DNA from: Thinopyrum elongatum | Lineage: Eukaryota > Streptophyta > Magnoliopsida > Poales > Poaceae | Assembly (NCBI GenBank): GCA_011799875.1 | Contig: CM022301.1 | Location: forward strand, 85,765,667 to 85,829,666 | Length of the DNA: 64,000 nt | Direction of reading: 5' to 3' | Shown here: one piece after another, positions 36,386 to 46,849 of the stretch | Numbering within the stretch: the stretch's first letter is position 1 | Layout: every line of letters starts with the position of its first letter | Position numbers and translations under genes: made by a program | Notes under the pieces: generated by a model | What the model was told of the DNA's origin: nothing | Databases searched by the model: none | What the model saw: the letters and a program-made list of their open reading frames with translations, nothing else

Positions 36386-38307
36386 ATGACCACGCCGGCG
36401 CGGGCGCAGTCACTATTGCTAGCCGCTGCTTCTCCATGTGTTTCAGCATCTGGATGCCCGGAGAAGTCCTCAGCAGGACCACAGGTAACTACACTTGCGA
36501 TTCAGTGATGTACCTGCAGATCTATGTGCCCTCTTTCAGATTAAGGTTGTAACTGTGGTCACCGTTTGATTTATCTGCCTAATTTCACAGGAGATGCCAC
36601 TGGATGCAGAGGAGATACATGGCAAGTTTTCTCCGGATGAAGAATACTCCAAAAATAACCAATCTGAAGACCAGCTGTCTAAGGTAGCTTCCTTTCTGAA
36701 AAATAAACAAGCATTCCTTTTACCAGAATGATTTCCTTGGTATACACTGAAGCTGTTCTGAATATTTGATGCAGCAGGAAGTGCCAGGCATGGAAGAGGC
36801 CCTTAGCCACTTCTCATCGGATTACACTGAGTATGAAAATTCACAGCCCCGTTGTGAGGTTGGTGATTATATAGTAGAAAACAACCGATGCTTTAGTTAC
36901 CTATTGTAGATTGTTTTTCTATGCCTATTTCCTCTCAATAAGATGCGTAATTTAAGCTTCGTAGGCTTGTTATGAAAACTATTTCTTAATGTCATGAAGT
37001 TTTAGGCAGGCAAAAAGATATGCCTATACTGACACCACTCAGCAAGACAAAATTTGAACCATGAAAACCAATGCTAGCGTCGTCATCTAAAAAGAATATA
37101 CCAACTGCTTGCATAATTTAAGGAAAGGGCAGCAATATATTTCTTTAGTGATTTCTATACTTAAGCTTTGTAAAACAATGCCCTCTTTGCTTTCAGAGAA
37201 ACCGCTTCTTGCATTGTTTCAGTGTTAGATGTATGTTCGTATGCGACTCTTGCACACCAAAGTCTTTATTTGATACAGGCACATGACTTCTGTTTATACA
37301 TTGCATTCAGCATTCAATTCATACTTGCGATAATTATCAGTTCATACTTGTGATAATTAGAAGCTACCAGATAGTAAATGTTGTGGTCTACACCGTCAAT
37401 GCATAGCTTATGCTCATACAAGTAATCATATACAGACTTACCTTCATCGACATCTTACGCGTAAAATTGTCCAGGATAAATTAGTTATCTTCGTTTCTTG
37501 TTCTCCCATCCTTGAATTTGATCATCCAGCTGTTGCCATAACAAAAAATAATATGGTGTTAGTTTTACTTAGATTATTCGGGGTACATTTTCCCCTCTAA
37601 AAGCTTTTACCTGCCGAAATATGCTTCATGCCCTTGCGCCTAATGACATCCGTTTAAAATCACAGGCCACACCACCAATGATCAAAATCCCTTACAGGAT
37701 GATGCTGGATGTTCTTTTAGAGACTTTAGAGCTTCCAGCAGCTGAGTATCGAAGCAAAGCATGTGCTGGCGGTAGAGTATGCGTCACTGTTTTTTTCCAT
37801 ATGCCCACATCATATGTTGAAGATCATGGCAGTCGTATGGCTATTCCTGGGGTGCAGTGTATCGATCATGCAATGTCAGAAGACACAGCTACCATGGAAG
37901 CAATTGGATACATAAAATGCATGGTTAAGACTGAACTAAGAGACTACAATTACAACAACATGAAGTGACTGGATGAGGAAAATCAGTCTCTAAAGCATGA
38001 GCTGGCTGTAGCTAAGTATAACAAGCAGAAAACAAAGGCAAAGACCAGATCCATCAAGAACAAATTAATGATGGCTAGGTATAAGAACAAGAAAAATGCT
38101 ATGGGTTGGTTCATTCTTACAAGATACATGCATGGATTATCTGATCATATATGCAATGTAACAGCGCTCAACAGATCGTCTGGGAAAGAACCCATGGATC
38201 AACTTATGAACGAACCTCTTAACAACATTGAGAAGATAGCAGAAAGGCTCAAGCGCAGGGTGCTCAAATCAGAAAAGCAGCTAAAAAGCATCAAGAGAGG
38301 TTTCTAG
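36386..38307 (+). pseudogene. dsRBD-like Helitron protein B, one nonsense codon
   Basis: Four exons, all joined in phase 0, are 36386-36484, 36591-36683, 36778-36858 and 37666-38307. The dsRBD-like part (about 37680-37960) reads IPYRMMLDVLLETLELPAAEY, then GGRVCVTVFFHMP, then TATMEAIGYIK and LRDYNY. It mirrors protein A (23860-24300) block by block. A TGA at 37966-37968 interrupts the frame. Downstream the same frame runs on for 113 codons as a Lys-rich coiled-coil-like tail to the stop at 38305-38307, so this is a single nonsense mutation or a truncated product. An additional exon may hide in 36859-37665. The family is not one I can name. Confidence 0.65.
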
Positions 38308-38860
38308 AGTTGTATTCTACAAGATTGCATCCTAAACCAGACCTTTTACAATTGTAGTCTATTTCGCCCCTTTTGTTTAACCGCATATGTTAACCGTAAT
38401 GTATAATTATATTTCTCTTTAGACCAACCGCAGAGTAAGACTTGCCAAAACTATGTGTGTACGAGCTAATGATAACTCTATGTTGCTTGCACCATTTATG
38501 TCTCTGTGGCCTTTTATTTTATTTTGAGTGGCATTTATGTCTCTAAAATACACACGCTGAAAAAAATGAATAAAGCCTTGGGCCTGGTGTGCATATCAAG
38601 CCGCACTGAAAACCCTTCGCAAGCCCACAACATATGCCTCAATGATTGCTGCAACCAATTTTTATTCAGAGAGACAACCTTTTCAGAACACTCCTATCTT
38701 AATTTTTCATAGCAATGAATGTTTTTTTGTTTCAAATTCGACTCTATGCTGTTAGAATAAAATAAATATATTAAGATAAACCGAGTATATTCCGTTTTCA
38801 TATCAAAGAGAACCAAACCATGCAAAAAAAATCATCGCGAACATGGCTTTAGCATGCCTC
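38308..38860 (+). other. Helitron 3' non-coding region
   Basis: AT-rich DNA lies between gene B and the terminal hairpin, with no convincing coding frame. It should contain the 3' UTR of gene B. Confidence 0.6.
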
Positions 38861-38889
38861 TGCGCCATTTGGCGCAACGGGTCCACTAG
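38861..38889 (+). other. Helitron 3' terminus: hairpin plus CTAG
   Basis: The stem TGCGCC (38861-38866), loop ATTT and stem GGCGCA (38871-38876) are followed by ACGGGTCCA and CTAG (38886-38889), then the host T. A short palindrome close to a CTRR end is the diagnostic Helitron terminator. The subterminal CGGGTC complements GACCCG near 21709 at the other end. Confidence 0.9.
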
Positions 38890-39468
38890 TCTTATTATAA
38901 TGATAAAAGTGGATTTGGAGAGGTCATGACTTTATTTAGTGATGAATCCACTATTTTGGAAGAGGTTTCAATTGACTACGATAACAAAGTTGCTATCTAT
39001 GATGATTATGGTGATGACATGTATGCTATATTGAATAATGATAACCATGAAACTTGTCATCATGATTTTAATTTCCAATCACATAATAGTTATTTTGTTG
39101 AGTTTGCTCCCACCACTATTCATGAGAATAAATTTGCTTATGTGGAGAGTAAGAAAATTTCTATTCTTGTGGATCATGAATAGAATGATTTATGTGATAG
39201 TTATATTGTTGAATTCATTCATGATGCTACTGAAAATTATTATGAGAGAGGAATATATGCTTCTACATATTTCAATAATATCAAGTTTCCTCTCTTTATG
39301 TTGAAAGTTTTGAAGTTGAATTTGTTTTGCCTTCCTATGCTAGTTGATTCTTGTTCCCATAACTTGTTTTCTCACAAAATCCCTATGCATAGGAAGTGGG
39401 TTAGACTTAAATGTGCTAGTCATATGCTTCATGATGCTCCGTTATGTTTCAATTCTTATCTTTTATGA
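38890..39468 (+). pseudogene. Element 3 internal ORF, 3' part, unknown function
   Basis: This continues the acidic frame broken by the Helitron. A stop occurs at 39181-39183 and the same frame ends at 39466-39468. It contains NYYERG and PMHRKWVRLKC, which match NYYERG and PMHRKRVRLRHC near the C-terminus of the intact element 4 ORF. The shared motifs show that elements 3 and 4 carry versions of one gene. It is followed by GGGAGACAACCCAAC (39524-39540), which also follows the element 4 ORF. Confidence 0.6.
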
Positions 39469-39594
39469 GAGCATCATTGAAATCTTCATGCCTAGCTAAA
39501 AACGCATTAAAGAAGAGCGTTTGTTGGGAGACAACCCAACATCTAACTCTACTGTTTTTGTGTGTTCACATGATTAAGCTACTGTAGTAATCAT

Positions 39595-41060
39595 GTTTTA
39601 TAGCTTTTGTTTCAATAAAGTGCCAAGTAAAGCCTTAGGATAGTGTGGATGATAGTTGACTTGATTCTGTGCAAGAACAGAAACTTTTGCACCCAGTAAC
39701 AGAATTGTTAAAAATAACTGGTGCGTTGAAAAAATCTGAATTTTTTACAGATGATTTATCGATAAATTTACTACGTTGCCCTAAATTTTTCAGAATTTTT
39801 GGATTTACAGAAGTATGACCAAAATTCAGATCTTTACAGACTGTTCTGTTTTTGACAGATTCTGTTTTCAATGCATAGTTTGCTTCTTTTATAGTTTCTA
39901 TGGCTTATATTGCTTAATATAAATTGTGGAAATTGTAGAGTACAGTAGGCATTGTGTGAGAACAATTATGAATCTTATCTTGACAGTACCAAAGTGAATG
40001 ATTTGTCTTTATCATACTAACCCATCTCACGAAGTTCCGTTAAGTTTTGTGTGATTGAAGTTTTCAAGTTTTGGGTGAGATATCGATATGAGGAGAATAA
40101 GGAGTGACAAGACCCTAAGCTTGGGGATTCCCAAGGAACCCCCAAGGTAATATTGAAGGAAGATCCAAGCAACTAAGCTTGGGGATGCCCCGGAAGGCAT
40201 CCCCTCTTTCGTCTCCAACATTATCGGTAACCTTACTTCGGGCTATATTTTTATTCGTCACATGATATGTGTTTTGCTTGGAGCATCATTTTCTTTTACT
40301 AGGATTTGCTTGCTGTTATTTATAATAATGTTTTGCATATTTTAATTCAATAAAAATGTCAAGTATAGCCTTTGCCATGCTTATTTTGAAGTCTATATGT
40401 TGCTGTTTGAAAACAGAAAGTTGCACGCTATTGCGTGAATTCTTGAGAAATGTCAGAATGCGATAAAATGTTGAATTTTTTTGTACAATAAGATATGATA
40501 AATTTTCTACAGTTCGGTAAATTTTCAGAATTTTTGGAGTTAGGGAAGTGTGAGTATAATTGTACTCTTTCTAGACTGTCCTGTTTAGACATATTGCTGT
40601 TTTGTTTGCATATGTTTGCTTGTTTAATGATTCTATTTGAGGATAGGAGTATTAAATATGCAGAGGCATTTAGTATGCAATGTTAAATAATAATTTTAGT
40701 GACTTTCTACAGTAGAGAATGATAAGGTTATTGCATTGATTTACACTAACTTATCTCACGAGTTCTTGTTGAGTTTTGTGTGGATGAAGTTTTTAAGATT
40801 TAGGAAAACCGTGATATAAAAGGGATTAAGGAAACACAAAAGCTAAAGATTGGGGATTCCCAAGGCATCCCAAGAAAACATTTCAAGAAGTCTCAAGCAT
40901 CTAAGCTTGGGGATGCCCCGGTAGGCATCCCACCTTTTCTTCATAAACAATTATCGGTTAGCCTCGGTTGAGCCTAAGTTTTTGCTTCTTCACATGATGT
41001 GTGCTATTCTTAGAATGTCATTTTATTTTGTTTTGCTTGCTGTTTTAATAAAATACTTAG
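39595..41060 (+). repeat. Diverged tandem duplication of about 720 bp in element 3
   Basis: The block around 39600-40340 is repeated at about 40345-41060. Shared landmarks in order are a TCAATAAA-type start, TTTTTCAGAATTTTTGGA-like text (39785, 40525), CTCACGA-GTT (40026, 40756), and paired AGCTTGGGGATTCCCAAGG and AAGCTTGGGGATGCCCCGG phrases (40117/40174, 40848/40904). Element 4 has one copy of this module. Confidence 0.75.
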
Positions 41061-41579
41061 ATCTGATTTTTTTTAAATGAGAGAGAGTCCTCACATAGCT
41101 ACCTATTTACTTAACTACTCATTTGATCTTCACTTATATCTTTTTGGAGTAGTTTGTCGAACACTCTCATGCTTCACTTATATTATTTTGAGAGTTGATA
41201 ATAGTGATGACAATTTGCACAAACTATGAAATTGTTACCAAAGTGATGGATGTTCAAGAAGGATATAATAAAAACTCTCATGTAGATCATTGGATATGAT
41301 AAGTTTGATTCCTTGCGATAGTTTAGCGATATGGAGATAATAATATGTGAGTCATGTTGGTGAGTAATTATGCTTTAGTAAGAATATTGGTGTTAAGACT
41401 TGTGATTCCCTATGCAAACACGAAAGTCAATTGTTATGTAATGAAATTACATCCTACTTGTGGTGCTTTATTCGGTGTTAGTTATGTTTAATGCTCGTTT
41501 ATGCTCGTTTTCGTTTCTTGGTTGGTCGCTTCTCAATCTATTTGCTAGCCTTCATTTGTACTAAGCGGGAATACTGCTT

Positions 41580-42086
41580 GTGCATCCAAACTCCTTAAAC
41601 CAAGTTGTGCCAAATGAGTCCACCATACCTACCTATATGCGGTATTCCCGCGCCGTTCTAAGCAAATTTGTATGTGTCATCTCTAATTTTCAAAATAAAT
41701 TTCCTTTTTGTGTGCTGGTACCGCTCATGAAGCGACAGGGGGTGGCCAATATTTTCCATGCTAGATGTGTTATTCTCAAGATGAGTGTTTATTCACTTGT
41801 CACTGCACGAGAGTGCAGCGGTAATAGGGATGCCCAGTCCCGAAATGAAAAAGAAATTTACTTTATGTTGTCAAATAATAAATTCCTTGGAAAGTGTTGG
41901 TATGGAGGGCACCCGTGGATACGACTAGCCATGGAAAGTGAAAGAATGGTAGAAAAAGGAATAAAATATATTTTCTGTTTGGGAACCACCTATGATATAT
42001 CTAGCATGGAAAGTGTTGGGAATTACTCGGTCATTTTCGTTGATGGGAAAAGTATGCCTCTCAAAAAAAATTATCACTCAATTTAA
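41580..42086 (+). CDS. Open frame of unknown status in element 3
   Basis: This 168-codon frame lies between the tandem duplication and the PPT. It has mixed composition, no recognised domain, no signal peptide and no membrane segment. The first ATG or CTG-type start is not certain. It may be chance, since no equivalent frame is seen in element 4. Confidence 0.25.
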   Translation: MHPNSLNQVVPNESTIPTYMRYSRAVLSKFVCVISNFQNKFPFCVLVPLMKRQGVANIFHARCVILKMSVYSLVTARECSGNRDAQSRNEKEIYFMLSNNKFLGKCWYGGHPWIRLAMESERMVEKGIKYIFCLGTTYDISSMESVGNYSVIFVDGKSMPLKKNYHSI

Positions 42087-42530
42087 GCTTTGAGCTCTCG
42101 CACCTCTACAAATCCCTACTTCCCTCTGCGAAGGGCCTATCTATTTACTTTATGTAATTTTATTTTTATTTGAGTCTCCATCTTCTCTTATAAAGCACCA
42201 ACTAAGGGGCACTATGATCGTACATGAGCATTGGGTATAGCTAATATGCGAGTGTGTTTCATGAAAGGATCAATGATTGAGCATGATGGGCTAGGGATAA
42301 CTTTCTTTAGTGTTGATATTTTGAAAGACATGGTTGCTTGTTGACATGCTTGAGTATTGAAATCTTCATGTCAAAACTAGACTATTGCTTTGAACCATAT
42401 AAAAGTCCATATGTCCATGCTACAAAAGAAAAGAATATGTGATGAACATGTTAGGCAGCATTCCACATCAAAAATTCTGTTTTTATCATTTACCTACTTG
42501 AGGACGAGTAGGAATTAAGCTTGGGGATGC

Positions 42531-44241
42531 TGACATGTCTCCAATGTATCTATAATTTTTTCTTGTTCCATGCTGTTATATTATCATTCTTGCATGTTTT
42601 ACAATCATTTTATAGCAACTTTATATCATTTTTTGGGACTAACCTATTGACATAGTGCCCAGTGCCAGTTGCTGTTTTTTGCTTGTTTTTTACTTCACAG
42701 AAAATCAATACCAAACGGAGTCCAAACGCGGCGAAACTTTTTGGAGAATTTTTCTGGATCAGAAGACACCTGTTGGGCCAAAGAAGTACCAGAGGGGGGC
42801 TCCGAGGGGAGCACAACCCACCAGGGCGCGCCTGGGGGCCCAGGCGCGCCCAGGTGGGTTGTGCCCACCTCGGTGGCCTCCCGCACCGCCTCTTCACCCT
42901 ATAAATTCCCAAATATTCCAGAACCCCCCAAAATAACCCTAGATTAGAAGTTCTGCCGCCGCAAGCCTCTTTAGCCATGAAAAACCAATCAAGACCCCGT
43001 TCCAGCACCCTGCCGGAGGGGGAAATCATCACCGGTGGCCATCTTCATCATCCCGGCAGCCACCATGATGAGGAGGGAGTAGTCCACCCTCGGGGCTAAG
43101 GGTTTGTACCAGTAGCTATGTGTTTAATCTCTCTCTCTCTCTCTCTCTCTCTCGTGTTCTTGAGATGTCATGATCTTGATGTATCGTGGGCTTTGTTAAT
43201 ATAGTTGGATCATATGGTGTTTTCCCCTCTCTATCTTGTTGTGATGAATTGAGTTTTCCCTTTGAGATTTCGTTTTTATCGGATTGAATACTTTTATGGA
43301 TTTGAGAGCACTTGATGTATGTATTGCTATGAATACCCGTGGTGACAATGGGATATCATATTGATTCACTTGATATGTGTTTTGGCACTCAACTCGCAGA
43401 ATCCCGAGGTGACATTGGGGTAATCTATGCATAGGGGTTGATGCACGTTCTCGTCTTTGTTTCTCCGGTAAAAATCTTGGGGCACTCTTGGAAGTTCTTT
43501 GTGTTGGATTGAGTATTTTGAATCTGAAATTGTTTGATGCATATCGCATAATCAACTCACGGATACTCGCGGTGACATTGGTGTATCTAGGTGACATTAG
43601 AGTTGGTTGATGTGTATCATATGGTGTTATTTTAGTACGAACTCTTGGTTAGATCAATCGGAAAGAATAGCTTGGTGTTATTTTAGTACGAACTCTAGGA
43701 TAGATTGATCGGAAAGAATAGCTTTGAGGTGGTTTCGTACCCTACAAACAATTTCTTCTTATGTTCTCCGCTAAATAGGAACTTTGGAGTGATTCTTCAT
43801 CGCACGTTGAGGGATGGTTAGATGATCCAAATATATTAGCATTGTTCAGAGATTGCACTAGCGAAAGTACGGACCCTAGGCCTCATTTTCAAGCATTGCA
43901 ATACCGTTTGTGCTCACTTTTGTTACTTGCTACCTTGCTTTTTTTATTGTTCCTATTACAAAAATCAATATCTACTATCCATATTACACTTGTATCACCA
44001 TCTCTTCACCGAACTAGTGCACCTATACAAATTACTATTGTATTTGATGTGTTGGGGACACAAGAGACTTTTTATTATTTGGTTGTAGGGTTGTTTGAGA
44101 GAGACCATCTTCATCCTACGCCTCCCACGGATTGATAAACCTTAGGTCATCCACTTGAGGGAAAATTGCTACTGTCCTACAAAACTCTGCGCTTGGAGGC
44201 CCAACACGAGTCTACAAAAACAAGTTGTGTAGTAGACATCA
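42531..44241 (+). repeat. Element 3, 3' LTR
   Basis: This 1711-bp copy of 19550-21194 starts TGACATGTCTCC and ends GACATCA, followed by TSD TGCCT. It has a longer CT microsatellite (43129-43153), an extra GGCGCGCC-rich inverted stretch near 42826-42852, and about 30 bp near 44010-44040 that the 5' LTR lacks. Confidence 0.95.
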
Positions 44242-44970
44242 TGCCTCCCTCCTTGGCCCATGTGCCCCCCAACACTTGTCGGGGCCCCCGAAACCCCTTT
44301 TGGTTCTCCTGGTCATAACCCGGTACCCCCGGAACACTTCCGGACTCTGATTCCCTTCGTCCTATATATCAATCTTCACCTCCGGACCATTTCGGAGTTC
44401 CTCGTCATGTTCGAGATCTCATCCGAAAATCCAAACAACCTTCGGTTACCACCAAAACAACTCAACTATACATATATCATCACCAAACGTTAAGTGTGTA
44501 GACCCTGCGGGTTCGAGAACTATGCAGACATGACCGAGACACCTCTACGGTCAATAACCAATAGCGGGTCCTAGATGTCCATATTGATTCCCACATATTC
44601 TACGAAGATCTTATCCGTCGAACCTCGATGGCAAGGATTCAGCTAATCCCGTATGCACTTCCCTTTGTCTATCAGTATGTTACTTGCCCGAGATTCGATT
44701 GTCGGTATCTCCATACCTAGTTCAATCTCGTTACCGGCAAGTCTCTTTACTCATTCTGTAATACAAGATCCCATGGCTAACTCTTTAGTCACATTGCTTG
44801 CAAGCTTATTGTGATGTTGTATTACCGAGTGGGCCCTGAGATACCTCTCCGTCATACGGAGTGACAAATCCCAGTCTTGATCCATGCCAACTCAACAGAC
44901 ACGCTCGGAGATACCTGTAGAGCACCTTTATAGTCACCCAGTTACGTTGTGACGTTTGGTACACACAAGG

Positions 44971-46463
44971 TGAAAGTGCGTTATATCGACTAAAGGGGGG
45001 AGAATAGGCGATTTTCACAAATTCATCACAGAGGAAATTCAACTTGAGGAATTTGCTAAGCGACGAAATACAAGCAGCGGAATAAGTACTCAGGTGCATG
45101 CATAACAAGATAGTAGCATGGTCATCATGATGAAATGAAACATACATATAGCACATGTAGCGTGTAAACAGGATAAGCAGGCAGAAGACAAGATGACTGA
45201 AGAAATAGGATTGAGGAAATTGAGAAAGTCTTCAATCAAAGTCTTCAAACAGTAACGATCAATTTCATCAGCACATGACCGAGGAAATGAAAGGGTTGAG
45301 GAAATAAAACCAATAGCTCGGTGAAGACAGTGATTTGGTAGACCAGTTCCAACTGCTGTGACAGTTGTACGTCTGGTTGGAGCAGCTTGGTATTTAAACC
45401 AAAGGACACATAGTCCCAGGACACACAATCCTTACTATATTCTCCTTGAGCTAAGGTCACACAGATCTCGCCCAATCACTCATGGTAAGTCTTCAAGGTG
45501 ACTTCCAAACCTTCACAGACTAGGTCACCCGGCGATCCACAATTCCTCTTGGATGCTCTAGACCTTGGTGCCTAACCATCTGGAAGACGCACAATCTTCA
45601 AAGGTAACAACCGTCGGTTCCACACAGGAACAATCTCTTCAGTGATGCTCAATCACTTTGGGTTGTAGGTGTCTGGGTTTGGGTTTTTCCTCACTGATGA
45701 TTTTCTCTCAAAGTCGTCGGAGGATGGGATGCTCTAATGACAAGTGCCAGTTTCTCTTGGAGCAGCCAACCAGCTAGTGGTTGAGGGGGGTGGCTATTTA
45801 TAGCCAGGGAGCAGCCCGACATGATAAGACATAAATGCCCTTCAATGATATGACCGTTAGGTGGATAAGATATTTGGGACAGCTGGCGCGTAGCATAGCA
45901 ATGGTCGGAAATTTGAACTCTCAAATTCCTCAGGGCTATCATGTTCCTCACTTGTAGGCAATCCGCACTGGCGAATTCCTAACTTCTCAGTCAGAACAAA
46001 TTCCTCAGAGAGCAGAAGATCTTCATCTCTCTCACTGAAGAAATTGACTGAACTGTATGAGATTTGCAAAGGCTTCACTCGAAGGATTGGGTTTGTGTAG
46101 GCTTTGAGATGAGCATCACTTGGAAACTTTCCTTAGTATTACCTCGACCCCCTTTAATAGTACGGTGTTTCCTATGACTCAACAAAGAGAAAATGAAACT
46201 ACGAAAACAAAAGCCTTCACGCTTCATAATCCTCGCATCAATATCAATGTCTTCAAGGTCACACCAATTTCCTCATTCTCAAAGTCTTCAAGAACACCAA
46301 AGTCTTCAAATGAAGGCATTCATTTTTAGGGGTCGACTTTCTTCTTAAATATCAAACTCCTCAGAGACTTATAGAACCAGTGTACACTCACAAACACATT
46401 AGTCCCTTAACCTATAAGTCTTCAATACACCAAAATCACTAAGGGGCACTAGATGCACTTACA
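44971..46463 (+). mobile_element. Solo LTR, Sirevirus-type Copia
   Basis: A 1493-bp unit starts TGAAAGTGCGTTATATCGAC and ends GATGCACTTACA, flanked by TSD CAAGG (44966-44970, 46464-46468). There is no internal domain, so it arose by LTR-LTR recombination. It is rich in GAGGAATTTG and TCTTCAA words, which also fill env-like ORF A and its flanks (48557-53635), suggesting kinship with that region. Confidence 0.9.
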
Positions 46464-46849
46464 CAAGGTATTCCTCCGGTGTCAGTGAGTTGCGTGATCT
46501 CATGGTCATAGGAACATATACTTGACATGCAGAAAATGATAGCAATAAACTTGATACGATCATATGCTACATTTATAGTTTGGGTCTTTTCCATTACATC
46601 ATTCTCCCAATGATGTGATCCCGTTATCAAATGACAACTCATGTCTATGACTAGGAAACCATAGCCATCTTTGATCAACGAGCTAGTCCAGTAGAGGCTT
46701 ACTAGGGACATGTTGTCTATGTATCCACACATGTATTTGAGTTTCCGGTTAATACAATTATAGCATGGATAATAAACGATTATCATGAACAAGGAAATAT
46801 AATAATAACCACTTTATTATTGCCTCTAGGGCATATTTCCAACATCCTC

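Larger units (their letters stand above)
21685..38889 (+). mobile_element. Autonomous-type Helitron with Rep-helicase, RPA and accessory genes
   Basis: The element is about 17.2 kb. Its 3' end is canonical: a hairpin (TGCGCC-ATTT-GGCGCA), 9 bp, then CTAG at 38886-38889, followed by T. Its 5' side begins at A|TTCTAACG near 21685, or at TCTAACG one base later. There is no target duplication, as expected for rolling-circle insertion into AT. Joining the flanks at A(21684)|T(38890) restores one reading frame of the host element. All recognised genes are on the plus strand: dsRBD-like A, Rep-helicase, RPA70-like, DUF4283-like and dsRBD-like B. Three of them each carry one visible disabling lesion, which suggests recent inactivation. 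Confidence 0.93.
39469..42530 (+). other. Element 3 long 3' internal region
   Basis: AT-rich DNA between the ORF and the 3' LTR. It holds a diverged tandem duplication (39595-41060), an isolated 168-codon open frame (41580-42086) and the PPT AATTAAGCTTGGGGATGC at 42513-42530. No retroviral protein domain is found. Confidence 0.7.
19550..44241 (+). mobile_element. Element 3: non-autonomous Gypsy-like LTR retrotransposon with nested Helitron
   Basis: LTRs at 19550-21194 and 42531-44241 start TGATACGTCTCC/TGACATGTCTCC and end GACATCA. They are flanked by TSD TGCCT (19545-19549, 44242-44246). A tRNA-Asp type PBS follows the first LTR, and a PPT (AAGCTTGGGGATGC) precedes the second. Without the Helitron the element is about 7.5 kb. 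It has no gag, protease, RT, integrase or RNase H, only a decayed acidic ORF of unknown function. The TGATACGTCTCC start and PBS resemble Sabrina-type Gypsy elements, so a related autonomous element probably supplied its enzymes. Confidence 0.9.
11870..46844 (-). mobile_element. Angela/BARE/WIS-type Copia retrotransposon, copy 2 (carries nested insertions)
   Basis: This is a second full-length Angela-type element, in opposite orientation to copy 1. It is flanked by TSD TCCTC at 11865-11869 and 46845-46849. Its own sequence is 11870-19549 plus 44247-44970 plus 46469-46844. The rest is element 3 with its Helitron, and a solo LTR, all in the 5' LTR. It inserted in frame-coding sequence of env-like ORF B. 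Gag-pol is broken, but the RT YVDD motif survives. Confidence 0.95.
18882..46844 (-). repeat. Angela copy 2, 5' LTR, split by two insertions
   Basis: The LTR begins TGTTGGCGAACG at 18882 and ends ATATTTCCAACA at 46844. Its three pieces are 18882-19549, 44247-44970 and 46469-46844, about 1768 bp in total, matching the 1761-bp partner at 11870-13630. Element 3 and a solo LTR separate the pieces, each with a clean 5-bp TSD. Confidence 0.95.
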
